The notes beneath the pieces are model-generated. The model saw only the letters and a program-made list of their open reading frames with translations. It searched no databases and was not told where the DNA came from. A DNA stretch of 64,000 nt from Pseudomaricurvus sp033283175. GTDB lineage: Bacteria; Pseudomonadota; Gammaproteobacteria; Pseudomonadales; Cellvibrionaceae. The stretch lies in the NCBI GenBank assembly GCA_033283175.1, contig JAWMQM010000001.1, forward strand, positions 1,736,001 to 1,800,000, in the 5' to 3' direction. This document shows positions 1 through 8,566 of this stretch, piece by piece; positions within the stretch are counted from its first letter, which is position 1, and each line of letters opens with the position of its first letter. The position numbers were made by a program, and so were the translations under genes.

Positions 1-201
1 AATATCGTGCAGCAGATTGGTGATGTAATTGTGAAGCTCAACCGGGAAGAAAACTTGACCGTTATCCTGGTAGAGCAGAAACTGGGCTTCGCCCGTCGGG
101 TCGGTGAGGAGTTTCGCCTCATGGAGCGCGGTCGGGTGGTAGCCAGCGACAAGATGGCTAACCTTAACGATGAATTGATCAGGCAGCATCTGGCGGTATA
201 A
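1..201 (+). CDS. urtE: Urea ABC transporter ATP-binding subunit UrtE (C-terminal end)
   Basis: This is the last 66 codons of an ABC ATPase that begins before the window. The residues ILVEQKLGFARRVGEEF and LMERGRVVASD are the Walker B/H-loop-distal and C-terminal part typical of LivF-like ATPases, and the context singles out UrtE, one of two ATPases energising high-affinity urea uptake at the inner membrane. The stop codon lies 2 bp before ureD, so uptake and hydrolysis genes are probably co-transcribed. The assignment to UrtE rather than a branched-chain amino-acid LivF depends on the urease genes next door; the fragment alone cannot separate the two. Confidence 0.88.
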   Translation, partial: NIVQQIGDVIVKLNREENLTVILVEQKLGFARRVGEEFRLMERGRVVASDKMANLNDELIRQHLAV

Positions 202-203
202 GA

Positions 204-1193
204 GTGACCTCATCATTAACGCTTGCCACAGCGTTGGACGAACCGGACCCATCGGAAGCGACAGCAGCGACTGCTCACGACACCGAACCCGCAGCGTCAA
301 CAATCCGCACCGCAGTAACGGACTGGGGGCATTGGCCCGCCAGTCTGGAACTGGAATTCAGTTTCGGTGCCCGCGGCTCCCGCCTCACCACCAATCGCCA
401 CCAGGGTCCACTTTATGTGCAAAAGCCTTTCTACCCGGAAGGTGACGACCTGGCCCACGTGTATATCCTGCATCCCCCCGGCGGACTGGTCTCCGGCGAC
501 CAGCTGCAGATTGGGGTGCAAGTGCACCAGCAGGCGCGTGCGCTGCTGACCACGCCCGGTGCCGGTCGTGTCTATCGCGCGCGACCGGATCGTGCCTGGC
601 AGTACCAGGGCAACCATTTCCGTGTGGCGGCCGGTGGCAGTCTCGAGTGGCTACCGCTGGAGACCATTGTCTATCCCAATGCCCGCACCGACCTGGCAAC
701 ACGCATTGACCTGCAAGGCGACGCCACCTTTATCGGTTGGGAGGTGACGTCGCTGGGATTGCCTGCCTGTGGTGCAGACCTGCAGGATGGTGAGGTGCGA
801 CAGCGCTTTGCACTTTACGGTGACGGAAAGCCCCTGTTTATCGAACGTTTCCAGCTGGATGCCGGCACCCGCCGGCTGTATGCCGCCCGGGTGGGCATGC
901 AGGGCAACCCTATTAACGGGCTGTTTGTGGCCGGCCCCTTCCGGGATGAGGCGCAGAGAGCCGCCATAAGAAGCTGGTGTACCGCGATTAACCAGAGCCT
1001 GGTGGATGGAGAGGCAGCAGACAGCGAGGCACCTTTCCTCGCCGGTGTCAGCCTGGTGGATGACTGCCTGGTGGGACGCTACCTGGGAGGCTGTTCTGAA
1101 CAGGGACGTCAGCTGTTTACCCGCTGGTGGCATGTGGTGCGACCGCAATTGTTGCAACGGCCCGCCTGTGAACCGCGCATCTGGCTAACATGA
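204..1193 (+). CDS. ureD: Urease accessory protein UreD
   Basis: UreD (UreH) is the scaffold that binds apo-urease and, with UreF and UreG, forms the complex that delivers nickel to the active site. The protein has 329 residues. The family signature is visible in SRLTTNRHQGPLYVQKPFYPEG, where the RHQGPL region is highly conserved, and in HPPGGLVSGDQL. The first 45 or so residues (rich in Ala, Thr, Glu) precede the conserved domain and are longer than in most UreD proteins. The start is a GTG 2 bp after the urtE stop, and no better in-frame start was seen. A 171 bp gap separates it from ureA. Confidence 0.95.
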   Translation: MTSSLTLATALDEPDPSEATAATAHDTEPAASTIRTAVTDWGHWPASLELEFSFGARGSRLTTNRHQGPLYVQKPFYPEGDDLAHVYILHPPGGLVSGDQLQIGVQVHQQARALLTTPGAGRVYRARPDRAWQYQGNHFRVAAGGSLEWLPLETIVYPNARTDLATRIDLQGDATFIGWEVTSLGLPACGADLQDGEVRQRFALYGDGKPLFIERFQLDAGTRRLYAARVGMQGNPINGLFVAGPFRDEAQRAAIRSWCTAINQSLVDGEAADSEAPFLAGVSLVDDCLVGRYLGGCSEQGRQLFTRWWHVVRPQLLQRPACEPRIWLT

Positions 1194-1207
1194 TGCAGGA
1201 AGCCTGA

Positions 1208-1238
1208 TGCATGAATAACGCCCGGTGCATGAATAACG
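1208..1238 (+). repeat. Two direct copies of a 13-bp motif upstream of ureA
   Basis: TGCATGAATAACG occurs at 1208-1220 and again at 1226-1238, 18 bp apart start to start, inside the 171 bp gap between ureD and ureA. They could be a regulator binding site for an internal ureABC promoter or a chance duplication. No NtrC/sigma-54 element was found here. Confidence 0.5.
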
Positions 1239-1364
1239 TATGTTACTGAGCGGCAGGATCGGTAAATAATGGCGGTTGCCCAGTAAATTTATCCGCAAAG
1301 AGAGTGGGGCCCAGTCCCCGCCGTCGAGAACCTCGCAACAGAGAACAAGAGACCGGGAAATCCC

Positions 1365-1667
1365 ATGGAACTGTTACCAAGAGAAAAAGACAAGCTGCTG
1401 GTATTCACCGCCGCGCTGTTGGCGGAGCGACGCCTGGCCCGAGGCCTGAAATTGAATTATCCGGAAGCAGTCGCCCTGATCACCATGGAGATCATGGAGG
1501 GCGCCCGCGATGGCAAGACCGTGGCGCAGCTGATGAGCGACGGTAAGAACATCCTGCGTGCGGATCAGGTGATGGACGGCGTGGCGGATATGATTCACGA
1601 GGTGCAGGTGGAGGCCACCTTCCCTGACGGTACCAAGCTGGTGACGGTACACGACCCCATTAACTGA
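1365..1667 (+). CDS. ureA: Urease gamma subunit UreA
   Basis: This is the 100-residue gamma subunit of the nickel urease that hydrolyses urea to ammonia and carbamate in the cytoplasm. It starts MELLPREKDKLLVFTAALLA and includes LKLNYPEAVALITMEIMEGARDG, the conserved core of the subunit, and ends VTVHDPIN, the classical UreA C-terminus. Length is exactly that expected for a separate gamma chain, as in Klebsiella, and there is no fusion to beta. It is followed 45 bp later by the chosen ureB start. Confidence 0.97.
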   Translation: MELLPREKDKLLVFTAALLAERRLARGLKLNYPEAVALITMEIMEGARDGKTVAQLMSDGKNILRADQVMDGVADMIHEVQVEATFPDGTKLVTVHDPIN

Positions 1668-1712
1668 GTGTACTGCTGTTACAGCAGGCCCTGAATGAAA
1701 AGGATAACGGCG

Positions 1713-2039
1713 ATGAAACCCGGAGAAATCCAGACTGCCAAGGGCGATATTGAGCTCAATGTCGGCCGCGAGACCCGTACCCTGCGGGTGGAAAACACCG
1801 GCGACCGCCCGGTGCAGGTGGGCTCCCACTACCACTTTTACGAGGTGAACCCGGCGCTGCAGTTCGATCGTCAGCAGGCGCTCGGTTTCCGCCTCAACAT
1901 TGCCTCAGGCACCGCCGTGCGTTTTGAGCCGGGACAGGGCCGGCAGGTGGAACTGGTGGCCTACGCTGGCAGCAAAACCATTTACGGTTTCCGCGGCGAC
2001 GTCATGGGTCCCATCGCCAACACAGGAGACGCTTCATGA
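1713..2039 (+). CDS. ureB: Urease beta subunit UreB
   Basis: The beta subunit is a 108-residue structural chain. The chosen ATG gives MKPGEIQ, matching the usual MIPGEI start of UreB, and it is preceded by AAGGA at a good distance; an ATG 18 bp upstream is in frame but less likely. Family motifs include GDIELNVGRETRTLRVENTGDRPVQVGSHYHFYEVNPAL (conserved DRPVQVGSHYHF) and the GKTIYGFRG-like C-terminal region, here GSKTIYGFRGD. The stop codon overlaps the ureC start in an ATGA arrangement, consistent with stoichiometric translation of the two chains. Confidence 0.97.
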   Translation: MKPGEIQTAKGDIELNVGRETRTLRVENTGDRPVQVGSHYHFYEVNPALQFDRQQALGFRLNIASGTAVRFEPGQGRQVELVAYAGSKTIYGFRGDVMGPIANTGDAS

Positions 2040-3757
2040 CCAGCATGGACAGACACAGCTACGCCCACATGTTTGGCCCCACCGTGGGCGACCGCGTGCG
2101 CCTGGGCGATACCGAATTGTGGATTGAGGTGGAGAAGGATTTCACCACCTACGGCGACGAAGTGAAATTTGGTGGCGGCAAGGTGATTCGCGATGGCATG
2201 GGCCAGAGCCAGGTCTCCTGCAGTGACAGTGTCGACCTGGTGATTACCAATGCCCTGATCCTCGACCACTGGGGCATCGTCAAGGCGGATGTGGGCATCA
2301 ATGGCGGTCGCATCGTAGCCATCGGCAAGGCCGGCAACCCGGATGTGCAGGACAATGTCACCATCGTTATTGGTCCCGGTACCGAAGTGATCGCCGGTGA
2401 GGGTTCCATTCTCACCGCCGGTGGTATTGATGCGCACATTCACTTTATCTGCCCGCAACAGGTGGAAGAGGCGTTGATGAGTGGCGTCACCACCATGATT
2501 GGCGGCGGCACCGGCCCGGCCACCGGCACCAATGCCACCACCTGTACTCCCGGCCCCTGGTACATCGGCAAGATGTTGCAATCCACCGATTACCTGCCCA
2601 TGAATTTTGGTTTTCTCGGTAAAGGTAACGCCAGTCTGCCGCAGGCCCTGGAAGAGCAGATTGAAGCCGGTGCCTGTGGTCTGAAGTTGCACGAGGACTG
2701 GGGTACCACCCCGGCCGCCATCGACTGCTGCCTGAGTGTGGCGGACAAATACGATGTGCAGGTAGCGATTCACACCGATACCCTCAACGAATCCGGTTTT
2801 GTGGATGACACCATCGGCGCCTTTAAAAACCGGGTGATTCATACTTACCACACCGAAGGTGCCGGCGGTGGTCACGCGCCGGATATTATCCGCGCCTGTG
2901 GTTACCCCAATGTGCTGCCGTCCTCCACCAACCCGACGCGGCCGTACACCATCAACACCATCGACGAACACCTGGACATGCTGATGGTGTGTCACCACCT
3001 CGACCCGAGTATTCCGGAAGACGTGGCCTTTGCCGACTCCCGTATCCGCAAGGAGACCATCGCCGCCGAGGACATCTTCCACGACCTGGGTGCCTTCAGC
3101 ATGATCTCTTCGGACTCCCAGGCCATGGGTCGGGTGGGGGAAGTGGTCACCCGTACCTGGCAGACGGCGCATAAGATGAAATTGCAGCGCGGCGCGCTGC
3201 CGGAAGACGCCGACACCACCGACGAGCGCGGCCCGGCGGATAACTTCCGCGCCCGCCGCTATGTGGCCAAGTACACCATCAACCCGGCCATTACCCACGG
3301 CATCTCTCACGAAGTGGGCTCCATTGAAGTGGGCAAACTGGCGGACCTGGTGCTGTGGAAGCCGGCGTTTTTTGGCATCAAGCCAGCACTGATTGTGAAG
3401 GGCGGTATGATCGCCGCGGCACCTATGGGCGATGCCAACGCCTCCATCCCCACGCCGCAACCGGTGCACTACCGCCCCATGTTTGGTGCCATGGGCCACG
3501 CCCCGGCGGAAACCTCGGTGACCTTTGTGTCGAAGGTGGCACTGGAGAACGGTATCGGCCAGCAGTTGGGCTTGCGCCGCAAGTTGGTAGCCTGTGGCAA
3601 TACCCGCAACATCAGCAAGGACGACATGGTGCTCAATAACTGGCAGCCCACCATTGATGTGGATCCGCAGACCTATGAGGTGCGGGCCGATGGACAGTTG
3701 CTCACCTGTGATCCGGCTACTGAGCTGCCGCTGGCGCAACTGTACTCCCTGTTTTAA
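2036..3757 (+). CDS. ureC: Urease alpha subunit UreC (catalytic)
   Basis: UreC carries the dinuclear nickel centre. The 573-residue chain keeps every active-site residue, and with the chosen start the numbering coincides with Klebsiella urease: His134 and His136 (AHIHF), Lys217 that becomes carbamylated (GLKLHEDWG), His246 (AIHTD), His272 (TYHTEG), His320 (MVCHHLD) and Asp360 (ISSDSQ). The enzyme should therefore be active once assembled by UreDEFG. It overlaps ureB by 4 bp. Codon use and G+C match the neighbouring genes, so there is no sign of recent import. Confidence 0.99.
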   Translation: MTSMDRHSYAHMFGPTVGDRVRLGDTELWIEVEKDFTTYGDEVKFGGGKVIRDGMGQSQVSCSDSVDLVITNALILDHWGIVKADVGINGGRIVAIGKAGNPDVQDNVTIVIGPGTEVIAGEGSILTAGGIDAHIHFICPQQVEEALMSGVTTMIGGGTGPATGTNATTCTPGPWYIGKMLQSTDYLPMNFGFLGKGNASLPQALEEQIEAGACGLKLHEDWGTTPAAIDCCLSVADKYDVQVAIHTDTLNESGFVDDTIGAFKNRVIHTYHTEGAGGGHAPDIIRACGYPNVLPSSTNPTRPYTINTIDEHLDMLMVCHHLDPSIPEDVAFADSRIRKETIAAEDIFHDLGAFSMISSDSQAMGRVGEVVTRTWQTAHKMKLQRGALPEDADTTDERGPADNFRARRYVAKYTINPAITHGISHEVGSIEVGKLADLVLWKPAFFGIKPALIVKGGMIAAAPMGDANASIPTPQPVHYRPMFGAMGHAPAETSVTFVSKVALENGIGQQLGLRRKLVACGNTRNISKDDMVLNNWQPTIDVDPQTYEVRADGQLLTCDPATELPLAQLYSLF

Positions 3758-3825
3758 GACTGACGGATCAAATAGCCCTGTGGTTGCAAACCGCAGACCG
3801 GTTTTATGTTTGCTAAGGATTCTGA

Positions 3826-4395
3826 ATGAATCAAATACCTTCCCTGGATGTGTACGAGCGTCTGGGTATCGATCATCAACAGGTCGCCGACGAAGTGGTG
3901 GTGCTCACCCAAGAGCAGCGCGACCGTGGCCGCTTGCGCCTGCAGGCGCTGAGCGGCGCTGAGGTGCGCCTGTTTCTGGAACGAGGCAAGCCGCTGCTGG
4001 TGGGTGAAAAGCTGCGCAGCCAGTGTGGAAAACTGGTGGAAGTGCAGGGCGCTGAAGAGGAGGTGACCTTTGCCTCCTGTGACGACTGGTACACCTTTAC
4101 CCGCGGTTGTTATCACCTCGGCAATCGCCACGTGAAGTTGCAGATCGGCGAGCGCTGGCTACAGATGACACCGGACCATGTGCTGGAAGAGATGCTGCAG
4201 TTACTGGGGCTGCAGACAGAGCGTCGCGTGGCGGTGTTTGTACCGGAATCGGGAGCCTACAGTGGTGGTCATTCCCATGGCCATTCACACGCTCATTCGC
4301 ATTCACACGACCATGCACATGAGCATGGCCATGCACACGATCACACGCCCGACCATTCCCACGATCATGAGCCCCATGGACATCACCACCACTAA
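3826..4395 (+). CDS. ureE: Urease nickel metallochaperone UreE
   Basis: UreE binds nickel and passes it to UreG during urease activation. The protein has 189 residues: an N-terminal peptide-binding domain, a central metal-binding domain and a C-terminal tail in which nearly every second residue is His (from about residue 147, with repeats of HSH, HDH, HEH). That tail is like the Klebsiella form, which stores several nickel ions, whereas many UreE proteins lack it. The gene starts 68 bp after ureC, and its 3' end overlaps the ureF start. The His-coding tract is also a run of CAT/CAC codons prone to slippage. Confidence 0.96.
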   Translation: MNQIPSLDVYERLGIDHQQVADEVVVLTQEQRDRGRLRLQALSGAEVRLFLERGKPLLVGEKLRSQCGKLVEVQGAEEEVTFASCDDWYTFTRGCYHLGNRHVKLQIGERWLQMTPDHVLEEMLQLLGLQTERRVAVFVPESGAYSGGHSHGHSHAHSHSHDHAHEHGHAHDHTPDHSHDHEPHGHHHH

Positions 4396-5056
4396 TCTGC
4401 TGCGCCTGCTGCAGCTCTCCAGTGTCAGTCTGCCGGTGGGCGGTTACGCCTTTTCCCAGGGGCTGGAGCTGGCGGTGGAGAAAGGTTGGGTGAAAAATTT
4501 CCGCGATGCCAGCGAGTGGCTGGAGTTGCAGATGTTCGATGCCCTGGCGCGGGTGGACCTGCCACTTCTGGCGCGGGTCTATGACAGTGCCGACGCCGGC
4601 GATGAAGCCATGTTGCAGCACTGGAATGCCACGGCACTGGCCTGTCGCGAAACCCGCGAACTGCGGCTGACCGACACCGCCATGGGTGAAGCGCTGGCAC
4701 GGCTGCTGCCCAACGTGGGTGTGCCGCTGCCCAAGCTGAAAACCGCAGACAGCAACGATATCAGTTTTGTGGTGTTGTTTGGCTGGACTGCCCACTACTG
4801 GCAAGTGCCGCTGAACTCGGCGCTGACGGGTTATGTCTGGTCGTGGCTGGAGAACCAGGTGGCCGCCGCCACCAAACTGGTGCCGCTGGGGCAGACCCAG
4901 GCGCAGCAATTGATCAGTGCGCTGCAACAGCATGTGCCTACCTGTATAGAACAGGCGCAGGCGCTGCAGGATGAGGAATTGGGTGCGAGTTTGCCGGCGC
5001 TGGCCATTGCCAGCAGCCTGCACGAGGTGCAGTACACCCGGTTGTTCCGCTCCTGA
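4376..5056 (+). CDS. ureF: Urease accessory protein UreF
   Basis: UreF acts with UreD and UreG to gate nickel delivery and GTP hydrolysis. The chosen ATG gives MDITTTNLLRLLQLSSVSLP followed by VGGYAFSQGLE, the hallmark N-terminus of UreF; the frame is open further upstream, but that part is antisense-like His-tail sequence of ureE. The product is about 226 residues, normal for the family. It overlaps the end of ureE by 20 bp, suggesting translational coupling. An ATG 9 bp upstream (MSPMDI) is the alternative start. Confidence 0.95.
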   Translation: MDITTTNLLRLLQLSSVSLPVGGYAFSQGLELAVEKGWVKNFRDASEWLELQMFDALARVDLPLLARVYDSADAGDEAMLQHWNATALACRETRELRLTDTAMGEALARLLPNVGVPLPKLKTADSNDISFVVLFGWTAHYWQVPLNSALTGYVWSWLENQVAAATKLVPLGQTQAQQLISALQQHVPTCIEQAQALQDEELGASLPALAIASSLHEVQYTRLFRS

Positions 5057-5132
5057 TGGATGAGTAATTGCAGAGCGCAGCAAGATTTTCAAGAAACATT
5101 ATTCGAACGTAACAGTAAAAGAGTCTTTGACT

Positions 5133-5801
5133 ATGGAAACCGCACAAGTCCTGAATGCCGCTCCCAAACAAACCCTGCGCGTCGGTGTGGGTGGTCCGGT
5201 GGGTTCCGGTAAAACCGCGCTGCTGCGCACCCTGTGTGCGGCGCTGCGCGACCACTACGATATTGCCGTGGTCACTAACGACATCTACACCCAGGAGGAC
5301 TCCCAATTCCTCACCCGCCACGAGGCGCTGAGTGAAGATCGCATTATCGGTGTCGAGACCGGCGGCTGCCCGCACACCGCCATTCGGGAAGACGCCTCAA
5401 TGAACCTCGCCGCCATCGACGAACTGCAGCGTCGCCACGGTGCGCTGGATGTGATTTTTGTGGAGAGTGGTGGCGATAATCTCAGTGCCACATTCAGCCC
5501 GGAGCTTTCCGATCTCACCATCTACGTGATTGATGTCTCCGCCGGCGACAAGATTCCCCGCAAGGGTGGCCCCGGTATTACCAAATCCGATCTGCTGATC
5601 ATCAACAAGACTGACCTGGCTCCGTTGGTGGGCGCGTCACTGGAGGTGATGGATCTGGATGCGAAAAAGATGCGCGGCGAGCGCCCCTTCGTCTTCTCCA
5701 ACCTGAAAAAAGGGGAAGGCGTGGATGAGATTATTCAGTTCATCGTGCGCGAAGGTATGTTGCCAGCCAAAGAGCTGCCACCGGCCAAAGCGGTTGTTTA
5801 A
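5133..5801 (+). CDS. ureG: Urease accessory GTPase UreG
   Basis: UreG is the SIMIBI-class GTPase whose GTP hydrolysis drives nickel insertion into urease. The P-loop GVGGPVGSGKTALL, the invariant metal-binding CPH (GGCPHTAIREDAS), and the guanine-specificity motif NKTDLAPLVGA are all present. The chosen ATG (METAQVL) is preferred over a TTG two codons upstream and gives 222 residues. It lies 76 bp after ureF. This is the last classical ure gene; no ureJ/hupE or nikR follows directly. Confidence 0.97.
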   Translation: METAQVLNAAPKQTLRVGVGGPVGSGKTALLRTLCAALRDHYDIAVVTNDIYTQEDSQFLTRHEALSEDRIIGVETGGCPHTAIREDASMNLAAIDELQRRHGALDVIFVESGGDNLSATFSPELSDLTIYVIDVSAGDKIPRKGGPGITKSDLLIINKTDLAPLVGASLEVMDLDAKKMRGERPFVFSNLKKGEGVDEIIQFIVREGMLPAKELPPAKAVV

Positions 5802-5840
5802 CGGTTCAGAAACCAGATTGCATTAAAGAGGAAGACGGTC

Positions 5841-6029
5841 ATGAAAAAAATCGGAGTGTTGTTGGTGGCCAGCCTGGCATCTCCCCTGCTGTGGGCCCAT
5901 GAAGGACATGCCGGCGGTACCGGCGCATCGCACGACCTGCAACACGCCATGTGGCTGCTGGGCGGCATTGCGGTAGCTGCGGTAGCCGTGGCGCTGATTC
6001 GCTACGGCAAGTGGAGTTGGTGGAAGTAA
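5841..6029 (+). CDS. Small His-containing membrane protein at the end of the urease operon
   Basis: The 62-residue product has an N-terminal signal-like stretch (MKKIGVLLVASLASPLLWA), then HEGHAGGTGASHDLQH, a His cluster, then one membrane segment (WLLGGIAVAAVAVALI) and a basic, Trp-rich tail. A good AAGAGGAAG ribosome site precedes the ATG. Its place 39 bp after ureG suggests a link to nickel or urea at the membrane. Many urease operons carry a multi-spanning UreJ/HupE nickel permease here, whose N-terminus also begins with a signal peptide and an HxxH pattern, but this protein is far too short to be one. Family unknown to me; the nickel role is inference. Confidence 0.8.
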   Translation: MKKIGVLLVASLASPLLWAHEGHAGGTGASHDLQHAMWLLGGIAVAAVAVALIRYGKWSWWK

Positions 6030-6038
6030 TTTCCCCGG

Positions 6039-6071
6039 CCCCGGAGTGAAACCGGTGGTTGCACTCCGGGG
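6039..6071 (+). terminator. Hairpin closing the urease operon
   Basis: A perfect 10-bp stem (CCCCGGAGTG / CACTCCGGGG) with a 13-nt loop lies just after the small membrane protein gene and before the convergent PAP2 gene. There is no clear T-run on either side, so it may act with other factors or protect transcript ends. Confidence 0.55.
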
Positions 6072-6084
6072 AGTCCCTGTCCCT

Positions 6085-6843
6085 CTACCCGGTTACTTCT
6101 GCGGCTAATTCTGCCGTTGCCACCGAGTTGCGTGCAGAAGCCTGTGCGCGCACTTTCCTGTTTGTCACTCGCCACTCAACCCATACGACCAGATTAATGA
6201 GCATCCACGCCAACAGCATGGAGACGATGGTATGGCTGAGGAAATGATCGCCAATCGCCATTTTGTAAAGACCTAACACCCACGCCAGTGACAGTGTGGC
6301 CAGGAGTGCCCGGCGTTTTGCCTGCGCAGAACGAAACAAAAACACCAGCGACAGCAGCGCAAAGGCACCGCTGGCGTGACCCGCCGGGAAGCAGCGCTGG
6401 TGCTGGTAGGGAACCGCTTGCAACAAGTGGTCCAGCAGGGTCAGGTGGGGCAGGGTTCCGTTGAACAGAGCAAGGCTTTTGGGGCAAGGCATGTTGGTGG
6501 TGGCTTTCAGCAGCCCCACGCTGACCGGCACCAGAATCATGGATACCAGCACAATCCGCAGGCCCGGCAGGTAGGGACGCAAGCGAGGCCATTTACGGTT
6601 GGCCAGCAGCGCCACCAGAATCGCCAGCGCCGCAATCTGTACCAACCGCTTGGGGCCGCTGTAGAACAACAGCTGTAACAGGGCGTCATCTTTCGACAGC
6701 AGCCAGTGTCCACCGGAGTCGTTGTACAACCAGCGCTGTACGGTGACATCGATGGGCAGCCATTCAAACAGCACCAGGGTGATGGCCAGCAACAACAGGC
6801 TGGCCCCGGCATGACGCAGACAGTTGAAGGGCTGGTCGTTCAA
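6085..6843 (-). CDS. PAP2-family membrane phosphatase
   Basis: The 252-residue protein has about five or six membrane segments and the PAP2 catalytic pattern in a divergent form: KATTNMPCP for the first motif (the usual Arg is Cys), CFPAGHASG for PSGH, and GDHFLSHTIVSML for the third, the version found in a bacterial PAP2 subgroup. The PAGH and HFLSH histidines needed for phosphoryl transfer are kept. The TTG start overlaps the eptA stop by 4 bp, so the two are translationally coupled. A role in dephosphorylating lipid A or a lipid carrier such as the diacylglycerol-pathway by-products of EptA is inferred from this coupling. Confidence 0.85.
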   Translation of the reverse strand: MNDQPFNCLRHAGASLLLLAITLVLFEWLPIDVTVQRWLYNDSGGHWLLSKDDALLQLLFYSGPKRLVQIAALAILVALLANRKWPRLRPYLPGLRIVLVSMILVPVSVGLLKATTNMPCPKSLALFNGTLPHLTLLDHLLQAVPYQHQRCFPAGHASGAFALLSLVFLFRSAQAKRRALLATLSLAWVLGLYKMAIGDHFLSHTIVSMLLAWMLINLVVWVEWRVTNRKVRAQASARNSVATAELAAEVTG

Positions 6844-8432
6844 GGGTTGCTCGCCTGAAACAGGACGTTACTCCTGTCGATAACCTCGGACTCCACTTCA
6901 AACGCTTCCAGCACGCTGTTAAAGACGGCATCGTGGGAGCTCTGCTTGTCTTTTAGCGCCAGTGCCTGCTGCAAATCCATATCCGCCGATTCTCCCAGCC
7001 ACAACATGGTGGCAACTTCCGTCTGCTCCCTGGGTGCCATCACGTAGGGCATGCCGTGCAGGTAGAGCCCCATTTCGCCGAGGGATTCGCCATGATCGCT
7101 GACATAGAGCATGGCGGTGGCGTAGTCAGGGGTATTCTGTTTCAGTAACGCGATCACCTGCGACAGGAAGTAGTCGGTGTAGAGAATGGCGTTGTCGTAG
7201 GCGTTAACGATCTCCTCCTGACTGCAACCGGAAAGATCCAGCGATTTGCAGGCCGGGGTAAAGCGTTCGAACTCCAGCGGGTAGCGTTTGAAGTAGGCTG
7301 GGCCGTGGTTACCCATCTGGTGCAGCACAATGAGGATATCGCCCGGTTGTTTGTCGATGTACTCCTGCAGCCCCGCCAGCATGCCCACATCACGGCACTC
7401 CTCGTCACACACCGGGTTGTTTTTCGGTGTCTTGAAATCCTCATAGGGCACGCGATCTGCCACCCCTTTGGAGCTGGAGTTGTTGTCCCGCCACAACACG
7501 CTCACGCCCACCCGCTGCAGAATGTCCAGCAGGTTTTCTTCATGGCGGGCGTCGTCCAGGGAGAAGTCGCGATGGCCCTCGCGGGCAAACATACAGGGTA
7601 CGGAAATTGCGGTGGAGGTGCCGCAGGAAGAGATATTGGTGTAGTCCACCAGCCGGTTCTCCTGCTCCAGCAGCGGATTGGTCTTGCGCTCGTAGCCGTT
7701 GAGGGAAAAGTGATCCCGGCGTGCAGTTTCACCCACCACCAAGATGATCAGTTCATGGGCTTGGTCTTCATGGGGTGGCATGCGGGCATCGGCAGCAATC
7801 GGGGCCAGCTTTGCAGCCTTAGCACCGCCAGCGTTGTGGCTGGCATAGTGGATGCCGGAATAGATTGGCGTCAGCGGGTTGGTGTAGCTGCGTAGCGCTT
7901 TGTGCTCGCGGAAGAAGCCGGCAAACTGGTCACCGTTACTGAGCAGGACCAGCACCAGTACCACCAGCGAGCCTGCGGCGGTGAGACTGTGGTGGCCGAA
8001 GCGCCGCGACAGACTCATGGAGCGCAGTGGCACCATCCAGATGAGCACCGTGGTGATAACACCCAGCAACGCGACCCGCATCAGAAAGCCGGCGCTCAAC
8101 AGATCGCGCACTTCCGCCGGGTCGGTCTGCAACGTGTTTTCGATCATTACGGTGTCGATAATGGTGCCAAACTGATCGGTGAAGTAGCCGCACACTGCCG
8201 CCAGCAGCACAAACAGCGTGGCCACCGCCCGCACCGGCAGCAGCAGTGCAAACAGGCTCATCACAAATACCATGATTGCCAGCAAGGCGAGACCGGTACC
8301 CAGTATAAACAAGCAGTTACCGTCACTTAACGGGTAGGCGTGCAGGGTTTCGCGGAAGAAGCTGACATTGGCAGTGAGCAGCAGGAACAGCGAGCTGATC
8401 ATAATCAGCAGTCGTGGAGACATGGATTGCAT
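6840..8432 (-). CDS. eptA: Lipid A phosphoethanolamine transferase EptA
   Basis: EptA (the MCR family) moves phosphoethanolamine from phosphatidylethanolamine to lipid A on the periplasmic face of the inner membrane, lowering negative surface charge. The 530-residue chain has five N-terminal membrane segments (residues 8-160) and a periplasmic sulfatase-fold domain with the metal ligand Glu235 in VVGETARRDHFSLNGY, the catalytic Thr in SCGTSTAISVPCMF (about 269-282) and the metal-binding LYVSDHGESLGE near the C-terminus. Length and order match the family. It leads a two-gene operon with the overlapping PAP2 gene; no PmrAB-like regulator is nearby. Confidence 0.96.
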   Translation of the reverse strand: MQSMSPRLLIMISSLFLLLTANVSFFRETLHAYPLSDGNCLFILGTGLALLAIMVFVMSLFALLLPVRAVATLFVLLAAVCGYFTDQFGTIIDTVMIENTLQTDPAEVRDLLSAGFLMRVALLGVITTVLIWMVPLRSMSLSRRFGHHSLTAAGSLVVLVLVLLSNGDQFAGFFREHKALRSYTNPLTPIYSGIHYASHNAGGAKAAKLAPIAADARMPPHEDQAHELIILVVGETARRDHFSLNGYERKTNPLLEQENRLVDYTNISSCGTSTAISVPCMFAREGHRDFSLDDARHEENLLDILQRVGVSVLWRDNNSSSKGVADRVPYEDFKTPKNNPVCDEECRDVGMLAGLQEYIDKQPGDILIVLHQMGNHGPAYFKRYPLEFERFTPACKSLDLSGCSQEEIVNAYDNAILYTDYFLSQVIALLKQNTPDYATAMLYVSDHGESLGEMGLYLHGMPYVMAPREQTEVATMLWLGESADMDLQQALALKDKQSSHDAVFNSVLEAFEVESEVIDRSNVLFQASNP

Positions 8433-8566
8433 AGAGGTTTCCGGGCTGCTTGAAGGGCGTTGTGGCAGTAACCCCGCCAGAGTGGCAGGGCAACCTTAAG
8501 AAAAACTTAAGTTCAGCGCAGGCAGCAATTAGCGGATCGGAAACCTGGAGGCGATATGTGGGCGCG

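Noticed and set aside
1194..1364. Sigma-54 promoter for ureABC
   Set aside because: No GG-N10-GC element with acceptable -24/-12 similarity was found in the gap, only two 13-bp direct repeats.
1982..3739. Long minus-strand frame opposite ureC
   Set aside because: It is an antisense open frame caused by high G+C in the third codon position of ureC, whose active-site residues are complete.
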